Shown here in pieces: positions 54,019 through 62,061 of a stretch of DNA of 64,000 nt. Numbering within the stretch: the stretch's first letter is position 1; each line of letters starts with the position of its first letter. The position numbers and the translations under genes were made by a program. The notes beneath the pieces are model-generated. The model saw nothing but the letters and a program-made list of their open reading frames with translations. It searched no databases and was not told where the DNA came from. The DNA is from Candidatus Andeanibacterium colombiense (GTDB lineage Bacteria; Pseudomonadota; Alphaproteobacteria; Sphingomonadales; Sphingomonadaceae). Location: contig CP119316.1 in assembly GCA_029202985.1 (NCBI GenBank), positions 2,480,001 to 2,544,000 on the forward strand, read 5' to 3'.

Positions 54019-54094
54019 GGGCCCTTAGCTCAGTCGGTAGAGCAACTGACTTTTAATCAGTAGGTCGCTGGTTCGAACCCAGCAGGGCTCACCA
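54019..54094 (+). tRNA. tRNA-Lys (anticodon TTT)
   Basis: A 76-nt tRNA with CCA encoded. Acceptor GGGCCCT pairs with AGGGCTC (one G-U), the D arm is GCTCAGTCGGTAGAGC, the anticodon stem-loop ACTGA-CTTTTAA-TCAGT gives TTT, and the T arm holds GGTTCGAACC. It borders the accessory stretch to its right; tRNA 3' ends are frequent integration targets. Confidence 0.97.
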
Positions 54095-54687
54095 TGGTTT
54101 TTTTGCTATTTTGACAGCTTTCCGCTTGGTCGCAGCTGCCAAAAATCGAATTTCCGTTCTAATCCCACCCGCTCCGCCACCTAGTCCTCGTATTTTTCAG
54201 TCTTCTCCTAACCAGGCGATTTATCGCGCGGTTCTGCGCGACTTTCCCTGATTTCCCGAACCGGGAGAGCGGACGAGAAGAGGATTTCAGGCCATTTCTT
54301 CGCAACTTTCTCCGCGGGCCTCCCGCCCGGTACGGTTTCTTCCTTTGCTCCATTTGGCGGATTCTCGCTGTTTTCGGGATTAACAGGGAGAATATCTGGT
54401 TATTGGGGACCTCAGCTTGTGCATTATACCTCGTTATTCCAATGAGTTATGCCGATCCATTTCGCTAGAACGAGGATGGAATCCATTGGAATCTGATTGA
54501 ATTTGACGGCCTCAGCAGGAAATGTTCTGCTCCGCCAGTTTTTCGACGGGAAGACGGCGGCTTTCGCCTCGCATGCCACGAAATGCTCCGAATTCCGGAA
54601 GCGGTTGAAACCCGGCGCGCAGTAGGCTAAGGCACAAACACCACACCACCACGGAGCATGGGAAAGCTGCGTCCGTAGGAGGTTGGT
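54095..54687. other. Gene-poor, less GC-rich stretch after the tRNA
   Basis: About 590 bases with no open frame that has a ribosome site or recognisable product. A 64-residue basic frame on the minus strand and a 91-residue one overlapping the methyltransferase start were considered and not accepted. This may be scar or regulatory DNA of the inferred island. Confidence 0.4.
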
Positions 54688-55992
54688 GTGAATACCCACA
54701 GTATCGAATATATCTCGCCCCTGGCGCTGAAGCCGCGCGTGCGCGCGTGGCGCAAGTACCCGAAGGAACAGATCGAAACCGCCTGCCGGCTGCTGTCAGA
54801 CGGCGGGCAGGTGGTCGAACCGCCGCTGGTCGATTCCGACAACTGCGTGGTGTGCGGCGGCGCGATTGTGCTGGCCGCCCAGAAGCTCGGCCTCGAGACT
54901 ATCCCTATCCTGCGGGTAAGCTCGATGTCGCCGGAAGAGCTGCGGCTCTATGCGATCAACGCGCACAAGCTGGCCGACATGGGAAGCTACGACGATTTGC
55001 TGCTCGGCGAGGAACTGCGGGAGCTGGAGATTCTGCTGGGTGAAGACGCCCTGAAGGTCCTCGCCATCACCGAGGGTGAGCTGACGCGGCTGCTCGCCCT
55101 CGATCAGCCGATGGTGGAAAAGCAGCCACTTCCGAAAACTGATGAGGACTACGAACCCGTGACCCGCCCGGGCGACCTTTGGAAGATCGGTCCCCATCGT
55201 CTGCTTTGCGGCAACTCCCTGTTCGCCTCGAGCTATAAAACACTTATGGCTGGTGAGCTGGCCCAGTTCGGCTTTACCGATATGCCGTACAATTTGCCGG
55301 CGCGTGATATTTCCAGCAATCCTGATCGCGAGGACTTCGCTTTCGCCTACGGCGAGATGTCACCCAACGAGTTTACCCGCTTCCAGACCACCTTCATGCG
55401 TCACATGAAGGAATGGAGCGAGCCGGGCAGCCTCCACGCGTTCTTCATGAGCTATCACTTTCTGCCCGAGACTTTTCGCGCCGGCATGATCGTGTTCGGC
55501 CGGGCGAAGGCGATGTGCACCTGGATCAAGAGCCAGCCTGGCCAAGGGGGGCTGTTCCGGTCACAAACCGAGCAGATCGTCTATTTCAAGAACGGGGATG
55601 CCCCCAGCCGGAACAATGTGAATCTCGGAAAGCACGGCCGCAATCGCAGCACCGCCTGGCATTATGACGGAATGACCACCGCTTCGAGCGAGCGGGACGA
55701 GTTGCTGAAGCTTCACGCCACGCCCAAGAACGTGCTGCTTCTGAAGGACGCTATTCTCGATGTCACCAGCCGCGGCGGCATCGTGCTCGATCCGTTTGCG
55801 GGCATCGGCAGCATCTTTCTTGCAGCCCAGTCCGCCGAACGACGCGCCTACGGAATCGAGATCGAGCCGAAGTTTGTTGATGCGACGCTGCGCCGGATGC
55901 GCTCCGCATTCGGAATCGATCCGATCCGTGAAGCCGATGGCGCGTCGTTCTCCGAGCTCGAGGCTGCGTGTGATCTTGAGGTGCAATCGTGA
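54688..55992 (+). CDS. ParB-domain DNA methyltransferase (N4/N6 type)
   Basis: A 434-residue two-domain protein. Residues 1-130 are a ParB/Srx-like domain (PLALKPRVRAWRKYPKEQIE, then VDSDNCVVCGGAIVLAAQKLG, where G-G-A-I replaces the usual G-H-x-R). After a linker, the DNA-methylase domain starts at GDLWKIGPHRLLCGNS. Motif IV reads FTDMPYNLP rather than D-P-P-Y, and motif I comes last as DPFAGIGS (beta-class order). A perfect AGGAGG stands five bases before the GTG. It is coupled to the DUF5681 gene; such pairs occur on mobile islands and prophages of alphaproteobacteria. Methylation of a specific site is expected, but the target is unknown. Confidence 0.85.
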   Translation: MNTHSIEYISPLALKPRVRAWRKYPKEQIETACRLLSDGGQVVEPPLVDSDNCVVCGGAIVLAAQKLGLETIPILRVSSMSPEELRLYAINAHKLADMGSYDDLLLGEELRELEILLGEDALKVLAITEGELTRLLALDQPMVEKQPLPKTDEDYEPVTRPGDLWKIGPHRLLCGNSLFASSYKTLMAGELAQFGFTDMPYNLPARDISSNPDREDFAFAYGEMSPNEFTRFQTTFMRHMKEWSEPGSLHAFFMSYHFLPETFRAGMIVFGRAKAMCTWIKSQPGQGGLFRSQTEQIVYFKNGDAPSRNNVNLGKHGRNRSTAWHYDGMTTASSERDELLKLHATPKNVLLLKDAILDVTSRGGIVLDPFAGIGSIFLAAQSAERRAYGIEIEPKFVDATLRRMRSAFGIDPIREADGASFSELEAACDLEVQS

Positions 55993-56801
55993 CCGCACCG
56001 AGAACGCCATCCGCGGCCGAACCTGAAAAGCGCGCTGAAAAGAAGCAGGCTCCGTTCTGGGAACGTGACCCGACGCAGAAGGTGGGGCCGGGCAGTCCTC
56101 CATCCGAATACCAGTGGCCCCCGGGGTACTGCCCAAATCCGGCTGGCCGCCCCCGAAAGAAGGTCGTCGAAATGAGCGTTCCGAACAATGCAACCCCGCT
56201 GCAGCAGCGGCTGATTGCGCACGCAAACAAGGTCGTTGGGGAAGTCAATGGCAAGCCTGTGACAAGGATCGAGAGCCTGCTGATCAAGCTCGAAGCCGTA
56301 GCCGACAAGGAGCCCGCCATCGCGAAGCTGTTGATGGAGTTGTACGGTGAGGCCGAGAAGGCGGCCGAGCAGAGTTCGCTGATGGCCCTGACCGCCGTGC
56401 TCGACTACAAGGAAGCGATGGGCCCCGCGTTCGAGCGCGCGGAAAAGGCTGGCCGCCCTCCGCCGCCATGCTTCCCGCATCCCGCCGATATCATCGTCGC
56501 GCGCGACAACACTTTCACAATTGTTGGCCCGAGGACCGCCGAGGAGGCCGCGCTTCTGAAGGCGATGATCCAGTACCGCGACGTCCTCTTCTTTGTTGTG
56601 GAGGAGTATATGGACATAATCCCGGAGTTCGCCTCGGTGGAGAAAGGTCGCAAGTATTATGACAAACACCGCCGGCTGTTCTACCGGTTTCACAGGCATA
56701 TTCCGCCGCGCCTGTACAAGAAGTTTCCGCCGTTCCGGACCACGCCGCGGGAGGGTCTGGATGATGAAAGCGCTCCGGATCCGGAGATGGGCGAAGTGTG
56801 A
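55989..56801 (+). CDS. DUF5681 protein
   Basis: A 270-residue protein with the DUF5681 entry motif YQWPPGYCPNPAGRPRKK (about residues 41-58; family pattern G-x-W-x-x-G-x-S-G-N-P-x-G-R-P). The first 40 residues are charged and disordered, and the remainder is mostly helical with a basic, Pro-rich end (HRRLFYRFHRHIPPRLYKKFPPF). The GTG start overlaps the methyltransferase stop (GTGA), tying the two together. DUF5681 has no proven function; a DNA-binding partner or terminase-like role has been considered for it because of its basic motif and phage/island settings, but this is inference. Confidence 0.8.
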   Translation: MTAPRTPSAAEPEKRAEKKQAPFWERDPTQKVGPGSPPSEYQWPPGYCPNPAGRPRKKVVEMSVPNNATPLQQRLIAHANKVVGEVNGKPVTRIESLLIKLEAVADKEPAIAKLLMELYGEAEKAAEQSSLMALTAVLDYKEAMGPAFERAEKAGRPPPPCFPHPADIIVARDNTFTIVGPRTAEEAALLKAMIQYRDVLFFVVEEYMDIIPEFASVEKGRKYYDKHRRLFYRFHRHIPPRLYKKFPPFRTTPREGLDDESAPDPEMGEV

Positions 56802-56813
56802 GGTCGTATCCCT

Positions 56814-57029
56814 TCAGCGGGCGAGCAGCAGCGGTAAATCCACTTTCAGGGCATCGGCAATGCGCGCCATTACCAGAAGACTGGGATTTCGTTTCCCGCG
56901 CTCGATACCGCCCACATAGGTCAGATCGATGTGGGCCTCGAACGCCAGCTGTTCCTGGGTCAGCTGGGCTGTCTGCCGCAGCCGCCGTACATTGGTTCCA
57001 ACGATGACGCGCCAGTCTTCCACGGGCAC
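56814..57029 (-). CDS. XRE-family helix-turn-helix regulator
   Basis: A 71-residue Cro/C1-type HTH protein: VGTNVRRLRQTAQLTQEQLAFEA, then YVGGIERGKRNPSLLVMARIADAL. It is only the DNA-binding domain. GTG start at 57029. It converges on the DUF5681 gene (12-base gap) and is divergent from the secreted protein gene. A 20-bp palindrome lies 20 bases before its start. Small size and context resemble control regulators of restriction-type or mobile modules. Confidence 0.88.
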   Translation of the reverse strand: MPVEDWRVIVGTNVRRLRQTAQLTQEQLAFEAHIDLTYVGGIERGKRNPSLLVMARIADALKVDLPLLLAR

Positions 57030-57048
57030 GATCGAACAACGGAAGGAA

Positions 57049-57068
57049 TATATTCTCTAGGGAATATA
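57049..57068. promoter_or_regulatory. Palindromic operator of the XRE regulator
   Basis: TATATTC, TCTAGG, GAATATA: 7-bp inverted arms around a 6-base centre, embedded in AT-rich sequence that also has GAATATATTC (57046-57055), itself a perfect palindrome. It lies between the divergent XRE and secreted-protein genes, so XRE probably represses itself and perhaps its neighbour. Confidence 0.6.
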
Positions 57069-57127
57069 GTCATTATTAACACCCTCTCCCTAAATCCCTG
57101 ACCGTCCGAGGATCTGGAGAGAACGGG

Positions 57128-57805
57128 ATGACCGAGTTTCGGAAAAGCTGCGTTTTTGGCTCATTGTCGCGTCGGCTCACCCTTGCCGCTGCGCTCTCCG
57201 CCTCACTGCTAGGCGTGGCCGCACCTGCCGCTGGCGAAGGACTGTTCGGTCCCGGAAAGTTCACCATCGCACAAACCGACGACCGGTTCTCGACCAGCCC
57301 CACAACCGCGATCGTCGGACACAACAATCGCGTGACCAAGAAGTCGCCGGTCGGCGGCTTCTATATCGGTCCCGAGGGCTTCTATCTCGATCCCATGGTC
57401 ATCAAGACCCGCGCCGACGGCAAGGTCGTCCAGACGGGTTTCGTGGTCGAGAACAGAACCGACATCGATACGCTGTACGGGTCGCCCAACAACCTGGGCT
57501 CACTTCAGAGGGTTGGCTTTCTGCTTGATGGAGGCCGGCTGATTTCCGTCCCGGTCAGCGCGCCCGAGCAGCGGTTTTCGGACCGGGTTGATTACAACAC
57601 GATCACCAGATCCGCGTCCTCGGCGGTGTACGAACGCGGCATGCTGTATCTGCAGCCAGCCGATATGGCTGCGCTTGCCGCCGCGAAGAGCGTCGCGGTC
57701 CAGGTTCAGGGATCGAAACAGACGTGGACGATCGAGGAGCGCGATATCTCCAAATCATTCCTTGCGAACATCCGTGCCTTCTATCAGCAGCAGATTGCCG
57801 GCTGA
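57128..57805 (+). CDS. Exported protein of unknown function
   Basis: A 225-residue protein with a long Sec signal (basic start, hydrophobic core about 17-33, cleavage near AAG-E). The body is beta-rich: VGGFYIGPEGFYLDPMVIKT, a VGFLLDGGRLISVPV strand pair, and a helical end (SFLANIRAFYQQQ). Repeated aromatic/Gly turns suggest an envelope-associated beta domain. No family recognised. GGAGAGAACGGG precedes the ATG. Divergent from XRE; possibly its regulatory target. Confidence 0.68.
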   Translation: MTEFRKSCVFGSLSRRLTLAAALSASLLGVAAPAAGEGLFGPGKFTIAQTDDRFSTSPTTAIVGHNNRVTKKSPVGGFYIGPEGFYLDPMVIKTRADGKVVQTGFVVENRTDIDTLYGSPNNLGSLQRVGFLLDGGRLISVPVSAPEQRFSDRVDYNTITRSASSAVYERGMLYLQPADMAALAAAKSVAVQVQGSKQTWTIEERDISKSFLANIRAFYQQQIAG

Positions 57806-57824
57806 GGTTCCTGCCCGATCCAGC

Positions 57825-58694
57825 TCAGTTCCTGTTGAGGCCAAACTCGCGGGTGTGGAGGCGTTCCTTCCAGCTCGCCTCGAGCGCGAGTAGGTCCGGG
57901 ACATCGAGCTCGGGCGAGGTGAGTTCGAGAATGCTGAAGCGCAGATCTGCAGGATTGCTGGCCCGCAGTTCGCGGTTGCCGCCGTGGCCGGAGCGTGAGT
58001 AATCGCTCCAGCGGCCGAGGATGTTGTCCGCACCGCAGGCCGAGCCGACGTAGCCGGCCTGCCGGGCGCAGTCGTAGATCAGGTAGATGCCGCGCCACTG
58101 GCCGAGCCGCGCCTTCCATGACTGCGGTAGCGATCCGAGTTCGCGCCAGCCCAGCACCAGATCCTTCCAGTGCGGCATGCTGCGCACGAACCGGCTCTCG
58201 GTCTCGATTGCGATAACAGGGAACTCGGCGCGTCCGCCCCAGCGCCACCAGTTCTGATACGGTTTGGGCCATGTGATCGAGAGGCGGCCGGACCACTCCG
58301 CATAGTGGTCGAGCAGTTCCAGATTGAATGCAAGGCAGTCGGGCATGTCGGCATCCCGGCCGGACATGCCGAGTTCTTCGAGTTCCTTGTTTCCGGGAAA
58401 GGTGCGGTAGCCCTCTGCGTCGAGAACCTCCCAGCCGTCGATCCTGTAGATGCCGGCAAAGATTGCGCTCGACGACTCCATTCCGATGAAAGAGGCGATG
58501 TGCTTCGCCCTCGTCATCGCTTTCTCGAGCGAGGACCACTGGATCCGCTGGTAGGCGAGCCAAAGATCAGGGCGCTCGATCACGAGCGGCGGCAGGATTT
58601 GTCTGAGCGACTTTTCGACTGGCGCATGGCGCACGATCAACGTCTCGGTCGGATCGAGCCCGACCATTTCGAGGAGCTTGTTGAAGTCGAGCAT
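57825..58694 (-). CDS. GIY-YIG domain protein with long N-terminal region
   Basis: A 289-residue protein. The C-terminal 90 residues form a GIY-YIG nuclease-like domain: RGIYLIYD, then AGYVGSACG, Arg in NILGRWSDY and Glu in ALEASWKERL, which are the expected catalytic positions. The first about 190 residues are of unrecognised type, rich in Trp and Leu. ATG at 58694 is used; an in-frame TTG ten codons earlier is possible. Members of such families include homing and phage-type nucleases and solo domains in islands. It converges with the exported protein gene. Confidence 0.72.
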   Translation of the reverse strand: MLDFNKLLEMVGLDPTETLIVRHAPVEKSLRQILPPLVIERPDLWLAYQRIQWSSLEKAMTRAKHIASFIGMESSSAIFAGIYRIDGWEVLDAEGYRTFPGNKELEELGMSGRDADMPDCLAFNLELLDHYAEWSGRLSITWPKPYQNWWRWGGRAEFPVIAIETESRFVRSMPHWKDLVLGWRELGSLPQSWKARLGQWRGIYLIYDCARQAGYVGSACGADNILGRWSDYSRSGHGGNRELRASNPADLRFSILELTSPELDVPDLLALEASWKERLHTREFGLNRN

Positions 58695-58810
58695 CAGCGA
58701 CGCCCACACCTGTTCGGCGCACAACGACTCCCGCCACTCTCTCGCTCTATCCGGCCTTGCACTTCCGCGTCGCTCCTATGTCCTCTCGGGGCGACGGCCG
58801 AAGCCGGATG

Positions 58811-58921
58811 TTAGTAACCTGGCATACACACAGGCGCATGCGCCTTTACCCTTTCGGGCTGGACATGCGCGCATGCCACCCGGCCGAGATCTCGACCGAG
58901 TTTGTATGCTGAGGTTACTAA
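58811..58921. repeat. 111-bp element with terminal inverted repeats and two inner palindromes
   Basis: TTAGTAACCT (58811-58820) and AGGTTACTAA (58912-58921) are perfect inverted ends; the next bases (GGCATACACA and TTTGTATGC) continue the symmetry imperfectly. Inside are two perfect 12-bp palindromes, GGCGCATGCGCC (58833-58844) and CATGCGCGCATG (58864-58875). It lies in a gene-free stretch upstream of the GIY-YIG gene. It could be a small non-autonomous element, a protein-binding or recombination site, or a strong cruciform. Confidence 0.6.
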
Positions 58922-59072
58922 GCCCCGCTCCCCGGCTTTCACAGGGAGTAAGGGCAGATTGCTCGCTTCGGCTGCGAAGACAAGCCTTATTGGCGACCGA
59001 TAGGCGTCGCCCGCGATCGGCGGGGTCGCCGGTTTGGGCCTAATCGATGTTGCTGAGAGCGAGCGGTGAGCT

Positions 59073-59365
59073 TCAGCCTGTGATGATCGGCCAAAGCGCG
59101 GGGGCCAGATTCGCGAATGCCGCCTGCCGCGCCGCGATACGATCCTCACTCCAGTCGTCCAGATCGTTCAGCTCTCTGGTAATGATGATTTCAGACGCCG
59201 CGTAGGATCCCTTTTTAGATGCGAAGCTGCCGTTTTTGATCGCGGTATCAGGCGCTTATCGAGCAGGGTTAGGTTGCCGAGCCGATTGATCACCCGATCG
59301 TGCTGCTCCCACTTGGCGCCGGCTTCAGGCGTCTGCGGGTATGCGCCAGCACACGCCGCAAGCAC
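59073..59365 (-). pseudogene. Twice-frameshifted DUF1524 (GmrSD-type nuclease) C-terminal remnant
   Basis: The minus strand encodes PQTPEAGAKWEQ then HDRVINRLGNLTLLDKRL, then shifts frame to IKNGSFASKKGSYAASEIII and on to DLDDWSEDRIAARQAAFANLAP, then shifts again to ALWPIITG-stop. Adding one base near 59247 and one near 59103 restores a continuous DUF1524-like end (GNLTLL, L-N-x-x-x-x-N-x-x-F-x-x-K-K-x-x-Y, R-x-x-x-x-A). DUF1524 is the HNH nuclease part of GmrSD/DUF262 restriction-type proteins. The DUF262 part is absent, so this is a decayed fragment of a defence gene. Confidence 0.65.
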
Positions 59366-59537
59366 CCCTCAGCCTTTCACTCGAATTGCACACTTCGCTT
59401 TGATCTGGATGGCGTGGTCAGACTAGAGAAGCCCTTCATGATCGTTTATATCTGGCGGTCACATGGCCCTCGAGAAAAGTTTTTGAGCCATCTAGCTGGC
59501 CCAATTAAAGGTTTGAGCAAACAAAAATCCTGGCAAA
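59366..59537. other. AT-richer gap with no gene seen
   Basis: About 170 bases, noticeably richer in A/T, between the pseudogene remnant and the end of the DUF1501 gene. No convincing frame, hairpin or repeat. Confidence 0.4.
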
Positions 59538-60650
59538 CTAGATAAACAATGAGGTAATTTGAGCAGGATCAAGGTCATAGTGAGTGATTATTGCTTTATT
59601 CACGACGTCCTTTAGTTTTGCTGTAGGCTGGAGATCGCGCTGTTCGTAAAGTGTATTTTTTGAAAGTCCGGGCCAATCAGCCACGACGGGCGCGCCCGGA
59701 GGGAGGGCGCCACCCAGCAATAACGCGACCGAGGCTGTGCCGTGATCTGTCCCACCCGTTCCATTTATTCCCGCAGTCCGGCCAAATTCGGTAGCAACTA
59801 AGACGAGGGTATTTTTCCATTCAGCAGCTAGCCCTTGTTTAAGGGCGGCCAGCAAGCCGTCGAGGCCGTGGAGTTGCGCGCTGAGACGAGCATTTTGCGC
59901 GGAATGAGTATCCCATCCCCCCGTCTCAATCATGACGATACGTGCGCCATTATCGGGCCCCAGCAGGGAGGCTGCAAGCTTCCCAAGATCTGCTCCATTT
60001 CGGCCAGCGTTGCCCCCTATATCTCGCGTAAGTAGCTTGGTTTTCATCGCTTCTGCCCATAGCGGCCCGAACTGGGAGTCGGCTTCGTAGAGGCCGCCAG
60101 CTCGCAACAAAAGATCGTCACTTGGGGCCCGCAGTCGGTTGGGCGAATAAGTTGCAACCGGCAGGCTTCCTCGCAATGCCAAGGGCACACCGGGAGCGAG
60201 GGCCAAAGCGTTTGCTTCAGGGGGCGGGAGTAAAGATAACAACCGCCCGATCCAGCCGCTCTGTAAAGTATAAGGAGACGAAGCTCCGCTTTCGAGCATG
60301 TTTTGTCCGTCGAAATGTGAACGCTCGCGGTATGCTGTAGCGACGGCGTGATAGGCGCGCGCCTCGCCGGCCGCGAACAGCGGTGCTGTCGCCGAAAGCG
60401 CGGAGTGCAGTGCGAAATGTGAGTCTAGTTTAAGTGCTTTGGGATCGACCAGTGCTTCGCGCAGACCCTGCAGCGCGGGATCTCCTACCGGAGGGACAAC
60501 TGCAAGGCCGTCTGCTGCCCCTCGCTGAATGATAAAGACGAAGCGCCGGTTTGTTGCCGCGGCGGCGAACGCGATCCCGGGAAATGCGGCGACCGCGGCT
60601 AGCGCACCGGCTCCTTGAATCAGATTACGGCGGCTGAGGATAAACGCCAT
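59538..60650 (-). CDS. DUF1501 twin-arginine protein (sulfatase-fold-like)
   Basis: A 370-residue protein with a twin-arginine signal (SRRNLIQGAGALAAVAAFPG). DUF1501 hallmarks: FVFIIQRGAADGLAVVPP, SHFDGQNMLESG, ETGGWDTHSAQN, VATEFGRTAGINGTGGTDHGTA. The alkaline-phosphatase-like fold with conserved Asp/His metal-type residues is exported folded. Five bases separate it from the DUF1800 gene upstream; the two families almost always occur together, though their reaction is not established. Base composition is lower in GC than the core. Confidence 0.88.
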   Translation of the reverse strand: MAFILSRRNLIQGAGALAAVAAFPGIAFAAAATNRRFVFIIQRGAADGLAVVPPVGDPALQGLREALVDPKALKLDSHFALHSALSATAPLFAAGEARAYHAVATAYRERSHFDGQNMLESGASSPYTLQSGWIGRLLSLLPPPEANALALAPGVPLALRGSLPVATYSPNRLRAPSDDLLLRAGGLYEADSQFGPLWAEAMKTKLLTRDIGGNAGRNGADLGKLAASLLGPDNGARIVMIETGGWDTHSAQNARLSAQLHGLDGLLAALKQGLAAEWKNTLVLVATEFGRTAGINGTGGTDHGTASVALLLGGALPPGAPVVADWPGLSKNTLYEQRDLQPTAKLKDVVNKAIITHYDLDPAQITSLFI

Positions 60651-60654
60651 CGCA

Positions 60655-62055
60655 TTATCTCCGCATAAATTCAGGACTTGCCAGCAACAACGCTAAGCCC
60701 AAGGTTGATTGTTCCGACTGATCGATGGCCGCTATCGTGGCCGGGGTCAGCGCGTCAGCGAGCGCGGTTTTTGCAAGCGTACGCGCATCCAGCCGATCGC
60801 CAACTCGGCCAGAGATGCGTTGCGCTAGCTCAACACGGGAGAGCAGCGCACCAGGGCTTGCCCAATCTGCTGCAGTGTCACCCCACCCGGCCGGGCTACC
60901 GGGCTGCCAGATTGGTTGCCCTAATTGTTGAAGCATTCCTCTTGCCGAGGGCGCATTCGTCTGGCCGTCATCGCCGGTTGCGCGCAGTGCTGCTAAGACC
61001 CAGTCCCATGGGGTACGAAACTTCGTGGTGGCGTTGCTCCAGCCTTCCGGTCCGTCGATCAGGGCGTGGTAGACGGTTGGCAGGTCTCCTCCGCTGTCGA
61101 GAAAAGCCTGTTTTAGACGAGCGACAGCTTTCGACGGTGGGTCATCCGCGATGAAATGGCGAGCAAGCTTTGTGGCGATGTGCTGAGCAGTCGCAGGGTT
61201 GTTCGAAAGATCAACAAGGACCGCAGTCGCCTGCCCTGCTCCTCCCTCCGCATAAGATTTGCCGAGTATCGTGCGAGAGCCCGGTTCGTGTAATGCATCG
61301 ACAAATACACTCGCCCCGCTCTCCGCCGTGCCGGTCATGTCTTCTCTGCCGATACCAGCGATGGTCCATCCTGTGAGAGCGCGTGCAAACTCAGTTACGT
61401 CGGTCTGGTTGTAACCAGTGCGGACGCCAAGCGTATGTAACTCCATTATCTCGCGTGCGAGATTCTCGTTCAGGCCGTCCTTTCGACCGGCGGTCTCATG
61501 TCGTGCGCGGCGTTGCCCGAAGGGACTTCGTGGGCCAATGGACTTTGTCTGGTCCAGATAGAGCATCATCGCCGGGTGGGTGACAGCGGCAGTCAACAGG
61601 TCGTGGAAATTGCCGAGAACATGAACTCGAATGGCGTTGAACTCATAATTTCCGGCCAAAGTCTGCACGTTCTGTTTGTCGGCCGAAATGGCAAAGTGAT
61701 TGGACCAAAAGTGAACTAGACGCTCAACAAAAGGAGCATCGGTCAGAGTAGCTGCAGTGACGCGCGCACTCGCGGCATCAACATACGACTGTTGTAATTG
61801 GCGTTGGATGGCCCGCGCCGTGTCTGCGGCCATTGCGGGCGGGCCGGCTTTGCCGCTGTTTTTCTGAGCTTCGCTGTAACTGCGAAGCCTCTCCATCAAC
61901 TCTGCTTTTGAGGGTTGAGTGCGGAGAGGTGGTGGTAAAATTTCGAAGCGCTCAAGTTGATCCAGTAACCACCCGCGCGGGTCGTTTCCGACATTGTCAC
62001 TCGGCTTCGCGCCCAAGCCAAATTTGTTCAAGGCTATCGCCCACGAGGCTGCCAT
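60655..62055 (-). CDS. DUF1800 protein
   Basis: A 466-residue mostly helical protein with the DUF1800 pattern: ALNKFGLGAKP at the start, FVERLVHFWSNHFAIS, YEFNAIRVHVLGNFHDLL, DGLNENLAREIMELHTLGV, ATKLARHFIADDPP and the C-terminal LALLLASPEFMRR. No clear signal peptide, in line with other members that may be exported with the Tat partner. ATG at 62055; GTG two codons upstream is the alternative. Operon with the DUF1501 gene. Codon choice includes more A/T third positions than core genes here. Confidence 0.88.
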   Translation of the reverse strand: MAASWAIALNKFGLGAKPSDNVGNDPRGWLLDQLERFEILPPPLRTQPSKAELMERLRSYSEAQKNSGKAGPPAMAADTARAIQRQLQQSYVDAASARVTAATLTDAPFVERLVHFWSNHFAISADKQNVQTLAGNYEFNAIRVHVLGNFHDLLTAAVTHPAMMLYLDQTKSIGPRSPFGQRRARHETAGRKDGLNENLAREIMELHTLGVRTGYNQTDVTEFARALTGWTIAGIGREDMTGTAESGASVFVDALHEPGSRTILGKSYAEGGAGQATAVLVDLSNNPATAQHIATKLARHFIADDPPSKAVARLKQAFLDSGGDLPTVYHALIDGPEGWSNATTKFRTPWDWVLAALRATGDDGQTNAPSARGMLQQLGQPIWQPGSPAGWGDTAADWASPGALLSRVELAQRISGRVGDRLDARTLAKTALADALTPATIAAIDQSEQSTLGLALLLASPEFMRR

Positions 62056-62061
62056 TGTCAC

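Noticed and set aside
54159..54353. 64-residue basic minus-strand frame after the tRNA
   Set aside because: Composition is almost wholly Arg/Lys/Ser, with no ribosome site and no recognisable family.
58811..59149. 112-residue minus-strand frame over the inverted-repeat element
   Set aside because: Its upstream half is the out-of-frame tail of the DUF1524 remnant and the rest reads through palindromes; it is not a gene in its own right.
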